Positions 22,190 to 35,154 of a stretch of DNA of 64,000 nucleotides are shown one piece after another. The number at the start of each line of letters is the position of its first letter. The first letter of the stretch is position 1. This stretch comes from Neurospora tetrasperma FGSC 2508. Its lineage: Eukaryota; Ascomycota; Sordariomycetes; Sordariales; Sordariaceae. The notes below the pieces were generated by a model. That model saw only the letters and a list, made by a program, of their open reading frames with translations, made no database searches and was not told the DNA's origin. The stretch covers positions 1,133,214 through 1,197,213 of the forward strand of contig NW_009799104.1 in the NCBI RefSeq assembly GCF_000213175.1, given 5' to 3'. The position numbers and the translations under genes were made by a program.

Positions 22190-25100
22190 CTAGAGGATGC
22201 CAGCAAGCTTCAACGCGTTAGGGTTGGCAGCGAAGAGAGCCTGGTTGGCGCTGTAAAGCTGGTGAACGAGCTTCTTCACAAGCTCACGAGTTTCATCGCT
22301 GAGCTGATCCTCAGGAGGGCTGAGGACTGACTCAAGGACAGGGATGACCTTGGGAGTAAGAGAGTTGATAGTGGGCTCGCCCTGCTCGTAGAGCTTGTAG
22401 ATGCACTGGTAGACGGGAGTGTTCTCCTCGTAGTCCTCCTTCAAGGGCAGGAGATCGACCAGGGCGGGAAGAACCTGGGCAAGAGGAACACGATCGGGGT
22501 GAGCAAGGATCATGCGGCACAAGCAGCCAGAGGCGTTGTCCTTGATACGAGCCTCGGGAATCTGGAGCATGGGGGCCAGCTTGTGGAGGATGGTTTCGTA
22601 CTGGGGAAGGTAGGTGTTGCTGTCGGTGGAGTGGAGAATGAGCTGGCCGGTAGCGTAGGCAGCGTTGCTCTTGGTCTCGTTATCGGTGTCGGAGAGACGC
22701 TTGAGGAGCAGATGCATAAGCTTGCCAGTGTAGGGAGTGACAGTGGCACCCATGTTGGCAGCGCACTCAGCGATCACACCGACACCGGTGGAGCGCTCGA
22801 GGTTCTCAGCCTCGGAGGAGGCGAACTTCAAGATGGGCTTCTCGAAGATCTTCCAGAGCTCAGAGAAGGCGGGGCCAAGAGCGACGGCGAGGCCAATCAC
22901 GACATCGAGGGCAGTGTCGATAACAAGCCAGTCGTACTCGGAAGAGCCCTCAACCTCCTGCTCCTCATCCTCGTCACCAAGATCCTGCTGGCAAGGGTGG
23001 GAGCGGGTGATGATAGTGCTGAGGATGCTGATGGTCTCCTTCATGAAGTCGCCCTGGGCAAGAATGGCAGGACCGCAGGCCTTGAGAGTGGCGGCAACGT
23101 TGCGGTTGACCTCGGTAACGACGGCACTTTTCAACAGTTAGCTTCATGCTGCGAAGTTGATTGATCCAAAAAAATAGGGTATGATGTTCATGTCAGGAGT
23201 AGATGTAGCGCGTTCTCAGCATCGACGATTATTTTGCCTCTGAGTGAGCTGGGTTTAACGCAAAGTTGCTCATCATTCGAACAGTTAAGGGAAGAAAGGG
23301 AAAGAAAGTGTACGTACCGGTCCATCTCCTCCAACCACACCTTGAGGGTGGCGCTGGTAACAATCTCGCCAAGCTTGACAAGAGTGACAGTGGGCTGGGT
23401 CTTGAGGGGAAGACCGGGCTCCCAGTTAGAGCCAGTCTCCTCCTCCATAAGCTGCCAGACGCGGGCATAAGCGCGCCACAAAGTAGCGATGGCAGCCTTG
23501 CGGCAGCCCTCGTAAGGGTGCTCAAGGAGAGGAGAGATCATCTCAACGGCCTTCTCAAGGTACTCCTTAATCTCGGCGCCGGAGCAAGAGTGGGTAATAA
23601 TATCGCCCATGATCTCGATGGCAACCTCCTTCTCGAAAGCCTCAGGGGAGATGCCAATGTCCTCCCAATCCTCGCCCTCCTCATCATCCATAATATCCTC
23701 GTCATCGTTGGCCTTGACCTTGAGGCGCTTGCCACCGGTGATGATCTCCTCATCAGTGCCGGCAATGGCACGCTCAGCCTCAGAGAGCTCGAGGTTGATC
23801 TCCTCCTCCTCAAGCTCAAGGCTGTGGAACAAGCCCTTGAAAACACCGGGAAGGAAGGGAGAGAAGTCCTTCTCGTAGACCTTGGAGAGGCAGCTCCAGA
23901 GGATGAAAGAGGACTCGCGGAGTCTGGTGCTATCGAGATGGAGGGCCTCCTCGCTGGACTTCATGAGAGGAAGGACGTAGGGCTGGAAGGTCTGAGCACC
24001 GACGGCAGTGGCGATGCGACCGACGGAGTCGCAAACACCGCTACGAAGGGCAAGGTCGTCCTCAGTCTCCTTGATGGTGAGGTAAGCACCAAGGGCGTGC
24101 ATGATGTTGTCGAAGTAGGGCTTGAACTCCTCGCCGAGAGCCTCGGCAATGGCACCGATAGCACCGGAAGCAGCTACCTTGACCTTGTAGTCCTCGTGGC
24201 CGATCAGAGCGCCGATGTTAGCGACAAGCTCGCCAGCATACTGCTTCATGAACTCGGCATCGAGACCATCGGACATGGAGTCAAGAGCACCGCAAACGGA
24301 ACGGATGATCTCAACATTCTTCTTGGCCTGGGTGGCATCGTTGGAGGCGGCCATGGAAGCCTGGAGGTTCTTGACAAGAGCAGTCATAATGGGCTCGTTG
24401 TAAGGGGAGAGCTCAGAGGCGATGTCATCCGCAAGGCGAGACAGACCGACAAGGGCGGCGTGCCTGACACCAACATCCTGGTCGTTGAGCAGGGTGATGA
24501 CATGGGGCATGATGGACTTGATCTGGTTGGCGATGAAGTCGGGAGCACCCTCGACGACGGTGCCGAGAGCAAGGATACCGGCCTTTCTGTAGCCAGCCTC
24601 GGAGTTGGTGGCGAACTTGGGGAAGGCATTGAGAAGGGGAACGATAACCTGGCGAGGAGGAAGGTCGCTGGCAAGCTGATCGAGCAGCATGAGAGCGGAG
24701 CGGGCGGGGCTCATATCATCCTCATCCTCATCGTCGTCGATCTCGGTGAGAATGACCATGCTCTTGATGGTGAGCTCCTCGCCAACATCGCGCATGCCCT
24801 GGATCTTCATGCGCCTGTAACGGACAGTCTGGGCGAGGAAAGCAAGGGCCTGAGCGCGGACCTCATCCTCAGCCTGGGGGTTGCCGCCGAGGTCAATCAT
24901 CAGCTTGACAAGATCCTTAAGGTACTTGCCGAGCAGCGAAGACTCGCAAGCCAAGAACTGCTGGAAAACGTCGAAAGCCTGAGCAATCTTCTCATCATCG
25001 CCAGACTCAACGACGTGCTTGAGAACGTCGACCATAGAGGGAACGAGGGTCTGAAGGGCATTAACGGCCTGGGGATCCTCCTCGGGATCGAACATGAGGA

Positions 25101-25752
25101 GGCAGGCGCCAATGGACATCATGGTGTTGATGCGAACATCAGCGCTCTGGGGGTCGCGGAGAGTGTGGTTGAAGATCTCGAGAAGCTTGCGGAGGTCCTC
25201 GAAAGCCGTGGGGTTGGCCTCGATCAAGCTGAAGATGATGTAGGTACCGACTTCACGCTGGTTGACATCGGCGTTGGTAGCCAAGTTCATGGCAATGTCG
25301 CGGAGATCGTCCCACTCGCCCTCCTCGAAGTCAAAGCAGGCGATGACAGCGATAAGACGGGAAGCGGTATGGCGGCACTTGGGGTTCTGCTCCTTCAGGG
25401 TGGCCTCGAGGAGGACCTGGCGGACCTGCACCTTCTGGGCCTTGGGGATCTTGCCCCAGTGCTTGGTGACGAGTCTAGCAGCCTGGACGGCGGCCAATTG
25501 CCTGACGCCCAAGTCATCGTGTGTCGCGAAAACTTCGATGAGGAGGAGAAGGCACTCGGGGTGAACATAGTAGTTCTTTTGGAGCTCAGCCGTGATGGCC
25601 TTGACTCTCTGGGTATCAGCTGGAGAGGAGGGGTCAGCTTTGCGCGTTCATTTTTTTCTTTTTTCTTTCTTGTGTTGCGAACGAGGGGATTTGGAAAAAT
25701 GCTTACGAATCTGCGACTCCTTGAGGAGCGCGGCAAGCGTTTGCTTGTCCAT
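22190..25752 (-). CDS. kap123: Importin beta-4 / karyopherin Kap123
   Basis: Exons 25752-25707, 25619-23318 and 23126-22190 give 1094 residues, near the 1113 of yeast Kap123. The first exon encodes only MDKQTLAALLKESQI plus one base. Restoring it gives a proper importin-beta N-terminal domain (about 20-90), followed by HEAT repeats through the whole length. Acidic loops typical of the Kap123/IPO4 branch occur near residue 300 (DDDEDED) and near 670 (NDDEDIMDDEEGEDWED). The family carries ribosomal proteins and histones H3/H4 into the nucleus, with RanGTP releasing the cargo. The second intron is unusually long at 191 nt. Strong C/G third-base bias marks a highly expressed gene. That bias also leaves a 2.6-kb stop-free frame on the opposite strand, which I do not regard as a gene. 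Confidence 0.95.
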
Positions 25753-27083
25753 GGCGCTTCAAGGAAATGTGGACAGAAGGGGTATCAAAAAGAAAACAGC
25801 GAAAAGATGAACAGAACAGAGAAGAAAAAAAGAAAGGGAAAAGAAAAAGAAGATCCCGTCGGGCACACCGCGGGAGGGGATAGCAAGGGTTTTTGAAGAG
25901 GGGGGGCACAGTACTGCAGTGAAGAGACTGGAGGCGAAGATGGGATGGAAAGACGAGACCCCGGGGAGAACCTGGAGGTGTCGTGAAGAAGAAAAAAAAA
26001 ATTTGGATTTTGATCAAATTCCACTGTGGAATCGCGGCTGATAAGAGATTAGAAATTTTGCTGCGGGGCAAGGATCGGGTCGGGATCAGTTCAGTTCAGT
26101 TGCAGCTGAGGAAATTCCCTCCCTCCACTGATTCGGCACGGTAGCGGCCTGGGCGCTACGCCTAACCACCACTGTCATTGTGTGCTGCCATCAGGGGCAT
26201 GTGCCTGATAATCGAGGGGTAATTTCCCGCTCTACTACTATAGTGTGCCTACCTACCTCTGCGCTGGTAGCACGAAATATTCGGTCGTGGAGTGAAACGG
26301 GTATGGAAATTGAGTGTATATTGAGCACTTATATATGTATGAGCCAGAAGCTTCCAACTCGTCTTTCTTCTTGTATTGAACCTTATATCGAAGTTGCTTC
26401 GTTCGACTGTGACCGTCGCAGTTGTCCGATTTTAGGTTCATCATCTCTAATTGGGAATTCTGCCCTTCTTCACCGCTATCTTGATCATTGCCTGCTGTTT
26501 GCCTGCCGGCGGGCAGTTATCCCATTCGATCATCGTCACAGTCTCTCTCTTTCACCCGTTACATCTTATCACACCTCGACATCGCGACGAGGGGTTCGAC
26601 AGCTTGCCTGTATTGACCGAAACTCAGGACCTACGCATGAAAGAGCATGTTCCTCCCGTTGCCCTTCTGATGCCTTCTTCGAGAACCACCCATACAGCAT
26701 CTCAGCTGTGTGCGCCTTGACGCAGACAAGAGTCATGCTCGTTAAATTGAGGTCGACATTCATGTTCGATTAAGTCTATTCAGATTTCTCTGGACGTTCT
26801 TATTCCAAGCTCATACATATCATCGGATCTTCTTTACTACCCATCAAGCCAACCACACACACACACACACACACACACAAAGACACAAGAAACCATGATG
26901 TTAACCGCCAAACACCCTCTAGTTTTAACATCCCGCTGAAGTTCTGAACAGACATCAATCGTCTGTCTTTCCCAGTACAAGTAACCAAAATCTAACCACT
27001 GTCTCAATCAAGCATAACCATATCGCACCAGAAAGGAACTTGGATCAAGCTCCCTCGACTCGCACGCCCATCATCTCACCCTC
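25753..27083. other. 1.3-kb intergenic region
   Basis: This contains the upstream region of kap123 and the 3' flank of the RTA1-family gene, both minus strand. A CA microsatellite lies at 26854. Pyrimidine-rich sequence on the minus strand next to 25752 fits a short 5' UTR. No gene was found. Confidence 0.5.
26854..26879. repeat. (CA)13 microsatellite
   Basis: Thirteen uninterrupted CA units in the 3' flank of the RTA1-family gene. Likely polymorphic between strains. Confidence 0.92.
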
Positions 27084-28315
27084 TCATCTGCGCAACGGAG
27101 TGTATGAGTTCGCGTCATCGGACGGCGTCTGGCGGTGGTGCCTGCTCTGGCCCAACATCAAACTGTCCCTCCTGTCCGCCTCCAGCCGAGAAGAATCATG
27201 CGCCTTGAGGTTAGTACTGGGACGGCCCTGTCCACCACCACCATACGACGTCATCGTATAATCGCCCTCGACCGTACTTCCCTCCAGATCAATGGCCGAC
27301 CTCATCCCAACCTGCTTATACCCCACCAGAAACTTGCTGGGATGATACCGCATAAACGCCACGCTCACAATCACCATGAGCATGCCGTCCAATACCAGCA
27401 GGTACACCTCGCGCTTCATCAAAATGGAATCCCAACCCAAGGCGTACTCGATCATGCGAAACACTGAGCGGATCAGGATGAGCGTGTTGGTCACGTACAG
27501 GACCCAAAGTAGCTGGCGCCATGGGACGGCGACGGAGTAAGACTTGGCGGTCGGGTTGGCGGCGATGCGCAAATGAAAGATAATGGTGGTGATGATGAAG
27601 AGCCCAAAGAAGGCGATTTGGATGCCCAGGCCGACGAGGATGATGTTGTTGCCGAGGTCTTGGTCTTTGGGGGTGGTAGCCTTGGCGAGGATGCCGCCGC
27701 CTGGTTTGTTTTGGTGTTTGTGTTAGAGTGCTGACTGACTGACTGACTGATTGACTGACTGACTGGGTATAGGAGAGGAGAGGGAGAAGTGATGACTTAC
27801 CAGCACCCTGCGCCAGAAATGAAAAGACGTCACCCAACACGAATATCTTAGTCAACCACTTCACCCTGATGACCGAGTACGCCTCTGCCTCCAGCATGCA
27901 AGTGAGTCGGCCGAGAATCATGTAGATGGACGCGGCATAGAGGGAGGGTCCCAAGAGGATCAGGAGACTCTGTATGAGGTACGGCGTCAAGGTCCAGTCG
28001 GGTGTTTCCCCGGCGGAGATCACACGACCTATGTAACCGACTGCTTCGACTATTGTTTTTTGTCGTGGACGGTTAGCAAATCGAATTCGAAGTTGGTTGG
28101 CTTGTGAGAAGACCTGGAACGGCAAGGGGATGGAAAAACGTACAAAGACATCCCACCAAGAACGGGATAAAGTACCACGTCCTGTTCCTAGCGAGCAGAA
28201 ACGCGTGGCCGACGGCGGTGATGCTGAACAAGGCGACGAAGATGGCATTGGCTGCTGTGGACGGGTCATATTTGTAGTACGCGAAGGTTGCTAGGTCTGA
28301 GTTGTTGTCCGACAT
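27084..28315 (-). CDS. RTA1-family lipid-translocating/resistance membrane protein
   Basis: Exons 28315-28144, 28049-27801 and 27700-27084 give 345 residues. Both introns have consistent phases, and the joined protein shows family blocks. These are FLVGCLFEAVGYIGR around residues 53-67, the central GPSLYAASIYMILGR, and AQGAGGGILA across the second junction. Seven hydrophobic segments are followed by a polar C-terminal tail of about 75 residues. RTA1/RSB1 proteins are fungal seven-span membrane proteins linked to export or flipping of sphingoid bases and to 7-aminocholesterol resistance. The actual substrate is not evident. The second intron (27800-27701) carries a CTGA microsatellite. Confidence 0.92.
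27731..27765. repeat. CTGA tetranucleotide repeat inside an intron
   Basis: About 8.75 copies of CTGA with one T substitution at 27751. It lies within intron 2 of the RTA1-family gene, so length changes would alter intron size but not the protein. Confidence 0.9.
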
Positions 28316-29836
28316 CGTCGCAAGCTTTCGAGGATGAGATTGAGGTCGAAGAGCTTTCTAGATCCAAAGGGAGGGGAAAAAAAGGTAGATCGAGGAAACA
28401 GAAGGGAAAAATGAGGGACAAGAAAGAAATACCGATGTTACTGCGTTGTTGATGATGATGATGATGCGGCCGATATCACGAAGAACCGGCACCGCTTCAA
28501 ACATATATGTAAGTCCAGAGGGAACCACAGCTCCTTTACGAGGAAACCGAAGCAGAGGCATATGGGTAACATACATGTATACCTAAACGCGTAATTTTTC
28601 CTTGGACAAAGTTCACAGCCTCAACGTCTAACCGCGACCTCGACCGAACCAACATTTTCTATTTGCCTGGTTGACAGCTTGGACTGGACTGGACTGCCCT
28701 GCTACCTGCCTAACAACGTCGTCCCAACGGGTAGGTATTCTATGCTGCAGAGCGACGAGATGAGTAGAAGCTTAAAGCAAGAAGCGGGCCGTATCCGCAG
28801 CGCTATGTATTCTATACGCGTATACACATGTAGATACATAGTTCTACTCAACCTTCAAGATGTCTCCGTAACAAACCTCCCTACTGATTCCCGCGGTAAG
28901 GTGTTAGTGTCCCAACTGCAAAGACTGCGAACTGGGAATTAAGCTTCTCGGTTTCCTTGCCGGGCTATACGCGTATTGCCCCATACCAGGGTCTCGATCC
29001 TTTCCAACGAATCCGATCTACCGCTTACATACACTATTTCACCTAGCTAGGTAGTTTTGAGTTTGAGGCTGAGTGCTTCTTAATGACGAACGAGCGGGAA
29101 AGGGACGTTGGAAAACCGAATGCGGTTTAGCGCAAATCGGTTTGGTCGGTTTCGGCGAGATATACGCGTATACGATAAGCGACTATACGCGGGCGATAAG
29201 GCTTTTTGGGGTTGTTGAACCTAGGGGCCGACAACAACTTTTTTTTTCATTCTCCAATAGCCAATGCATCTTCAGTTCACCTCCGCTTTCAGTTTCAAGG
29301 ATGCCTTACCAGCTTACCTACTTAGCTGCGCCTCGGTTGAGATGAGATTGCAAAGTTCTACTGCTACTGAAGTGCAGAGCTAACGATGGATACGATGAAT
29401 ATGTACAGTGAATTCGACGATGACGGGCTGGGTGAGGACCTTGATGGACACAATTGATACAGCCCAAATGCTAGTTTGTCTATTTGTTTGTTTGTTAGCT
29501 TGGTATTCCTACTCGTCAGGACTTGAAATGTCTTCTGACCCTTCAGGACCTACCTCGCTGTTCCAAACTAACATCCAGACGGCAACTTCCACCCGCTACC
29601 TCCTGTGTTAGGCCAATTACAATCATTATTCATTATCATTCTTGTATGTATTAAAACTGGCAAGTAACTGAAGTTGCTTTGTGCCGCAGTCATTTCCAAA
29701 ACTGATTATATCCGCTTATGTTTTCGAAGTTAAAAAAAATAGAACCAGCTATTATCCCCTATCGCTCTTCCATTAGATTGATCGAAGCTTCCACACCCAG
29801 TTCAAGCCACTCTTGGCGGCCTCCAAAGAATCGCAA
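28316..29836. other. 1.5-kb intergenic region with ACGCGT palindromes
   Basis: This lies between the RTA1-family start and the 3' end of the zinc-finger gene. It contains four ACGCGT cores, three of them inside larger TATACGCGTAT palindromes. No coding frame is convincing. Confidence 0.5.
28587..29172. promoter_or_regulatory. Cluster of ACGCGT (MCB-like) sites
   Basis: ACGCGT occurs at 28587-28592 and as the centre of the palindromes TATACGCGTATA (28813-28824), TATACGCGTAT (28966-28976) and TATACGCGTATA (29161-29172). A related TATACGCGG begins at 29184. ACGCGT is the MCB element read by Mbp1/Swi6-type cell-cycle factors in yeasts. The sites lie 270-860 nt upstream of the minus-strand RTA1-family ATG. 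Function is inferred. Confidence 0.45.
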
Positions 29837-32800
29837 TCAACCCATCCAACTCCCCCTCTGACTTGACGTCCCCTCGGAGCCACTGCCATTCAGTCCCATT
29901 TCTTGCCCCTGAGTCTTCTCGCCAACACCATCTTCAACTTCCAGCTGCTTCACGCCCCTAACACTGCTCCCTCTACTCAACAACCTCTCTTTGAAGCTCT
30001 GCGGCGAGTACGACTCCCTCACATCCCTCGCCGACATCGCTCCTCGAAAAGCCAAATCAAAACTCTCTCCAGTCTTTGGCCTCAAGAACACGTTATTCGA
30101 ATCCTCATCGTCGTCACTGTCCTCTTCATCATACATCCGGACATCACCCGTCCAAGCCCTTCGCCCCTCTAATCCCCCGGTTAAGTCGATGCCTGTCGTC
30201 CTGACTTGCAGAGCGGGCTGATGGCGCAACCGATGCTTGAGAACCGAAAGCTCTTCCATACGCTCTCGGTAAGGGATTGGCGCGGTTTTGGGGCGGGCGG
30301 GAGGATGTCCGTGATAATGGCTGTTGTGGCTGTTATGGTGGATGCCAAGGGCTAGGAGTTCATTGCATCGGCAGGCGGAGGGGGAAGTGCAGGCGCAGCC
30401 CGAGTCATGCGAGATTGAGAAGTTAGAAGCCCCTCCTCCCTGGGCTGCTACGTGGATGAGCGGTGCTGGACCGGGGGAGGAAGCTGGTGTGGTGGGCGAC
30501 TTGAAAGCTGTGTCGTCAGACTCGTTGGTCGCCACGGTTGCTGAAACAGAAAGGGTGGGCGTTGGGTGGGGGGAGAGACGTCTGGGGCTGGTTGGGGGAT
30601 TGCCGGTGAGGTTTGGTCGGCCGCCAGTGGCATCTGACATTCGTCGTGATGCGGGTTTGTTGTTATTGTTGCTGATATTACTGGGAGCGTTGCTTCCCCG
30701 TCTTGACTGCCACGGCGGCAGCAGAGAAGGGGAGAACAGGCCATCTGATGTTGATGAAGAGTGCCTTTCTTGGGCGCGAGAACCACTGAATATGGCGCTT
30801 TGGCGGTTCCTGCGCGTTGAGCGGCGCGCTAGGTTGACATTCTCAGCGCCGCTGGAGGATCGTCGCCTCTTGTCCTCTGGCGAGGTGCCTTGTCCGCCGG
30901 TGGTGTCGTTGTTGGTGCTGCCATGAATACGGTGGAGACATTTCCTGATGGTGTTGGCTTTGTGTGCCTCAAAGACCAGTTCCAGTTGACCGGTCAAAAA
31001 GTTGCGGTAGGCGTCGTCGATGGCCTCCGGAAGAAAGAGCCGAAGTGTCTCTTGCAAGTGCGTTTTCAGCGCTTCTTGACCTTCGTCAAATTGCTGCTCG
31101 ACCTCGGCTAGTTCGATGACGGGATGGAAGTCTGCATGATGGGTTAGTTGTCATGTCTTCATTCAAAAGGTGAGCTCGAGGCTCTTGGGTTTGCTGCTTA
31201 CCAGAACTAGGAATCTGATCATCCAGGGAAAAGATCAGACGCCACAAGTCATCCCAGGTTCGGATCCCATTGCCAGAAGCTAAAGTCCTATCCACATCCT
31301 CAGATATTCCATCCTCGGGATTGCGGGGTGTTTCCGCGGGGACTGTGTCGCACATTTCATCCTTGGGCAGCATCAGGTGTTCGTCCAACCCTTTCTGCGT
31401 GGGGAATCCGACTTTGCATCGCTGACATTGGTGAGGCATTGCGCGCCTTCTATGATACGACATAACATGGTGTCGCAAGTCGGCCAGTGATTCGAAAGAA
31501 GTCATGGCGCAAACTTCGTGGTCACGAATATTGAAGCGAACCGGGTTGCGCACCCGGAATGGGCAGGAGTATCCCTCCACGCCCTGCCCATCCATCGCAT
31601 ACGTCGCTTCCAGATCGCGTTCCTGTCGGCCGCTTCGGATGGAACTGCTGCTCATCACCCTCCGATGCCGGGACGGAAGGTCGTTTCTGGCCCCAACGTC
31701 GTAAGACGTCCTTCGCGATCCCACCGATTGTACCGAGTTCGACATTCTCCTTACGGATGGAGTAGCTCTTAGCTGCGGAGCGTATGCTATGCTCGGGGGT
31801 GCAGATACCGCCGGCGCACTTGAATTCGGCGGTCCAAGCGACACGGTAATTTCTTCTAGACATCTGGCGACTGCGCCCCAGATCTTGAGCGTTGTTGACG
31901 GTTGTTCCGCCGCAGCGTTCTCCTCAGTTTCCTTCAGAATGGCGGCGGATATTTCCGAGGCAAGTTCCCCTTCGCTGGGAGCATCTTCAGATATGGGCGA
32001 AGTCCGTAAGCCGCCGGAGGCGTGGTAAGTATACCGTTGCCGGGGGTAGTCTGGAAGACCGAGCCCAGGAAGCAGTCGACTGGACGATGAATTGCGCACC
32101 GGATGATTTCGCTGAGTTGGGCTCACCAAGCTGCTTCTGGCACTGGTTGCTTCACCATAAGCGGGTGATGGCCTTCCCAGTAGCGATAATCTCTTTTTTT
32201 GGCGTGAAAGCTGGACATCCAGACTTGGTGGTCTTGTGGGACGGTCCATGTTGGTAGAAGGTGTCGAATCTGGCATCATGCCGCTACCACTCGCTCGCTG
32301 CACATATTGTTGGCTGCCGTCAGAAGATCGATCCGCCACAATGTCGCCTTTCTGTGATGCCAAAGCCTTGGGGATATTATCCTTGTGTTGGCGACGGGTA
32401 TCGAGTAACTCCGGGGTCGAGAGGGCCATGAACTCCGTATCATAATCGGAATAGGCCAATGACAAAGATACAGGTGAGGAATCAGTCGAATAAGCTAGAG
32501 AGTAAGGAGAAGCGAGAGAAAAGAGCGAGGTTCGTAGTGGTGTGGAAGGAACAAAAGGGACATAGAGAGGAGCGGGAGCAGAAGTCGAAACAGGAGTATC
32601 AGAATTGTTCTTCGATTGAGGTTCTATGGGACGGTCGTTGTGGTCATTTGTATTGAGATTGGTCAATCCGGCGCGTAACTGTGGCGCCGCCGCCGGTGAG
32701 TGTAACTGATGTACTGGTTGCGCATTATGGTGATGATGAGCAGGTTCCACGACGGCTGGATGCTCCTCTGCGGCGCTTAATTGCCCCTGTTCCTTCGATT

Positions 32801-32852
32801 GCTTTTGTCGATCTGATGACTGCCTTTGCAGCAGGCGCCACCAAAGGTCCAT
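29837..32852 (-). CDS. Large zinc-finger protein, function unknown
   Basis: Exons 32852-31202 and 31131-29837 give 981 residues. I chose the ATG at 32852 (context ACAGCATGG); the open frame upstream holds no earlier ATG. Most of the protein is disordered and rich in Ser, Pro, Gln and His. Two zinc-finger-like units stand in the middle. The first has Cys430, Cys448 and the HHVMSYH histidines (461-467). The second has Cys476, Cys479, His492 and Cys501. A conserved-looking segment around the exon junction (about 520-610, TWDDLWRLIFSLDDQIPSS then an amphipathic region) follows. This order of degenerate C2H2 fingers and a C-terminal block is common in uncharacterised Pezizomycotina proteins. Nuclear or DNA-binding function is plausible but unproven. 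The C-terminal half has further Ser/Asn-rich and acidic tracts (DEEDSDDDED). Confidence 0.82.
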
Positions 32853-35154
32853 GCTGTACGCGTGGGCCTTTGCCACGAGCCAGCCATGGAAAAGGGTTCA
32901 ATATCTTGGAAGGAAAATGTTTGACGACTTTTGGGTTGTAGGAGGAGGCCTGGCGTGGCTGTGTTTCGTCTTCTTGGTGCGGATAGAGCGGACGACTGAC
33001 GACCTCGAGGTGGATGGATGGATGAATGTTGGCGGATTAGGGAGCTGAGGCGAGCACCAGTGAGCTGAATGGAAAGCAGTCAGCAATCATAAAACAGGAA
33101 CGACGTCAACAAAGGCCTTTGGTGGCCATACAGATGCGAGAAATGGACAATGTAAGGAGAGGACGGGACAAATACAAAACAACGAACCACAAGACGCAAA
33201 AGGAGTTGTCCTTGGGAATGCCTTGTCATTCTCGGATTCTTCAGTGGCCTGTCTCCCGCACCGATTGGTCAATCTGTGGCCCATTCACTGAACGACATGC
33301 CGGATCTGGATGCTGATTTGCTCGTGATTGGCCTGCGCCAACAAGGGAGGTCAACTGCCCACTCTCGCTCAGGTCAGAAATATGCGTACCGCGCGCAGGT
33401 AACTACAGATTTTGATGCTTCAAAACTTGGCCATTGTTTCACCAAAACCTTGGTTGTTATTGTAAACTTATGAGTGAGCAGTCAGGGTTCTTGTTAAATT
33501 ATATACTCTTTCAAGATCACGGATACGTGACCATGAACGAATGAATTTTCGTGAATGTAACCAAAAGTGGTGATGTTCGCCACGGCCGCGGAAGGGGTGG
33601 TGGTTAAACCGATTGTTGGTGCACATAATTCTGACGTTTGCGAGCCACTGTACCGTCCCTGTATGTACCACAGAAGGTACGTTGCCTAGGCTTGACGCCT
33701 GGATGCAATTTCCCAGGAAAACCGAGATCTCGACCACTATTCGCTACGGTCCCTGGACGGCAACGGGAATTGCGGCATCCATTCAGTTGTGAGCCTCCAT
33801 AGGTACCTCGACATGCTTCCCAAAAGAGCAGAGCCTCCTCCTCCTCCTCCTTTTATTCTTCCAAGTTTTTTTTTTTCTTTTTTTTTTTCTCTTTCCCATC
33901 GCTTCTGACATCCAGTCCCTCGGGACAATGAACTATCTGGTGGCGTCGGACAAAGACCGACCAAGCTCTTTAGGATCCCAAATTAGTTTTCCAAAACCTG
34001 TTGTTTTGCATCGACAACGAAAACACCAAATCGGTTCAATACTTACGGCATGGACGAAATTGGATCGGATCTTCTCCAACCTCGGCTCAATTCGATGGAA
34101 GCCTGCTACCTAAGACGGGCCTGGGCGCGGTTTGGCAGCTCCGAACGGCTTACCAGACTCTTTTCAGGGTCCAAGCTCCGGAAATTAGTACAGATTTCGG
34201 TTGGCCATGTTGGTACCCTATTGGACATGCTGACCGCCAGCCCATCCCGGGGTAATCCACATTGGTAAGAGCATCATGTGTCGACAGATGAATGAAATGT
34301 TTATGCGTTCTGATGTGGTTGGAGGTCTTCGGCTTCTTTGAGTTGGACGAAAAGTCACGATACGTCCGAGCTTGGAGTGGTTCTTGACAGGGGCAGTTGG
34401 CAGTCGGTGGGCAGCTAGCTCAGGTAGGTTGGTAGGTAGGTACCACAGGGTTAGGGTTGATGCTGACTGTATCGACAGCGACGTCATCGACAACCTGGAC
34501 TACACGATCGCGAAAACAGATGAAGTGAAACCTGCTCCGTATACCCAGCCACACCATTACAGCAATATTTGAGATCGTAGCTATGAAAGCTTTATGCTGT
34601 AATTTCAAGCTCACGCAAGACTCAATGGATGGGGATCCACAAACATACCTCTACAAATTATTTACTAACAGATCACCACTACCTATGTTGATCACTGTGT
34701 AAATCCCCACTCAACGCCTCGAAGGAAGATGTTGAAACTCCGGTATCAGATGGTCTAAGATTAGTGACAGACACAAATATCTTACTGGTCTTTTGCGGGG
34801 TCTCCACGTGGGCTTTTCATAGAGTTATCCACCCCAGATCGCGAATCCGTTAGCATGCGATTGACCACGTTTATTTCGTACCTGAAACCTTTCCCCTAAG
34901 ACGACTTTGATACAGTTACGATGTGGTCAGTGCTGCCTGGGGTGTGTGTGACGTACTAGGGGAAAAAAAGGTTGTTCTGGGAACTGACACACACACACCG
35001 TGTTCGTGTTTTGGCTGAAAAGGGCGGCATGAAATGGCGCTAGTTGGTGAAGGTTTATACCTACCTACCTATCGAACTTTATGTCTATCCAATTCTTCTC
35101 CCTATCTTACCACCGTCTCAACACTACCACCTATCAACCCGCAACCCAACTCTA
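32853..35154. other. 2.3-kb intergenic region
   Basis: This is upstream of the zinc-finger gene and downstream of the af470-like gene, both minus strand. It contains T-rich tracts near 33860 and GGTA/TAGG runs near 34430. A 10-bp inverted repeat of GT/CA type occurs at 34941-34950 and 34990-34999. No gene was recognised. A long 5' UTR for the zinc-finger gene is possible. Confidence 0.45.

Noticed and set aside
23266-25896. 876-codon open frame antisense to kap123
   Set aside because: It begins at a TTG, has a repetitive Gly/Leu/Asp/Val composition and mirrors a codon-biased importin gene with intact HEAT repeats. Third-base C/G bias removes antisense stops.
30324-30926. 200-codon frame antisense to the large zinc-finger gene
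   Set aside because: Low-complexity mirror of the Ser/Pro-rich sense protein; no independent coding evidence.
32853-32876. Upstream in-frame start for the large zinc-finger gene
   Set aside because: The codon at 32876 is GTG, not used for nuclear initiation; the ATG at 32852 was chosen.
34941-34999. GT/CA inverted repeat with a 39-nt loop
   Set aside because: The 10-bp arms are simple dinucleotide repeats, which pair by composition; no sign of a specific hairpin element.
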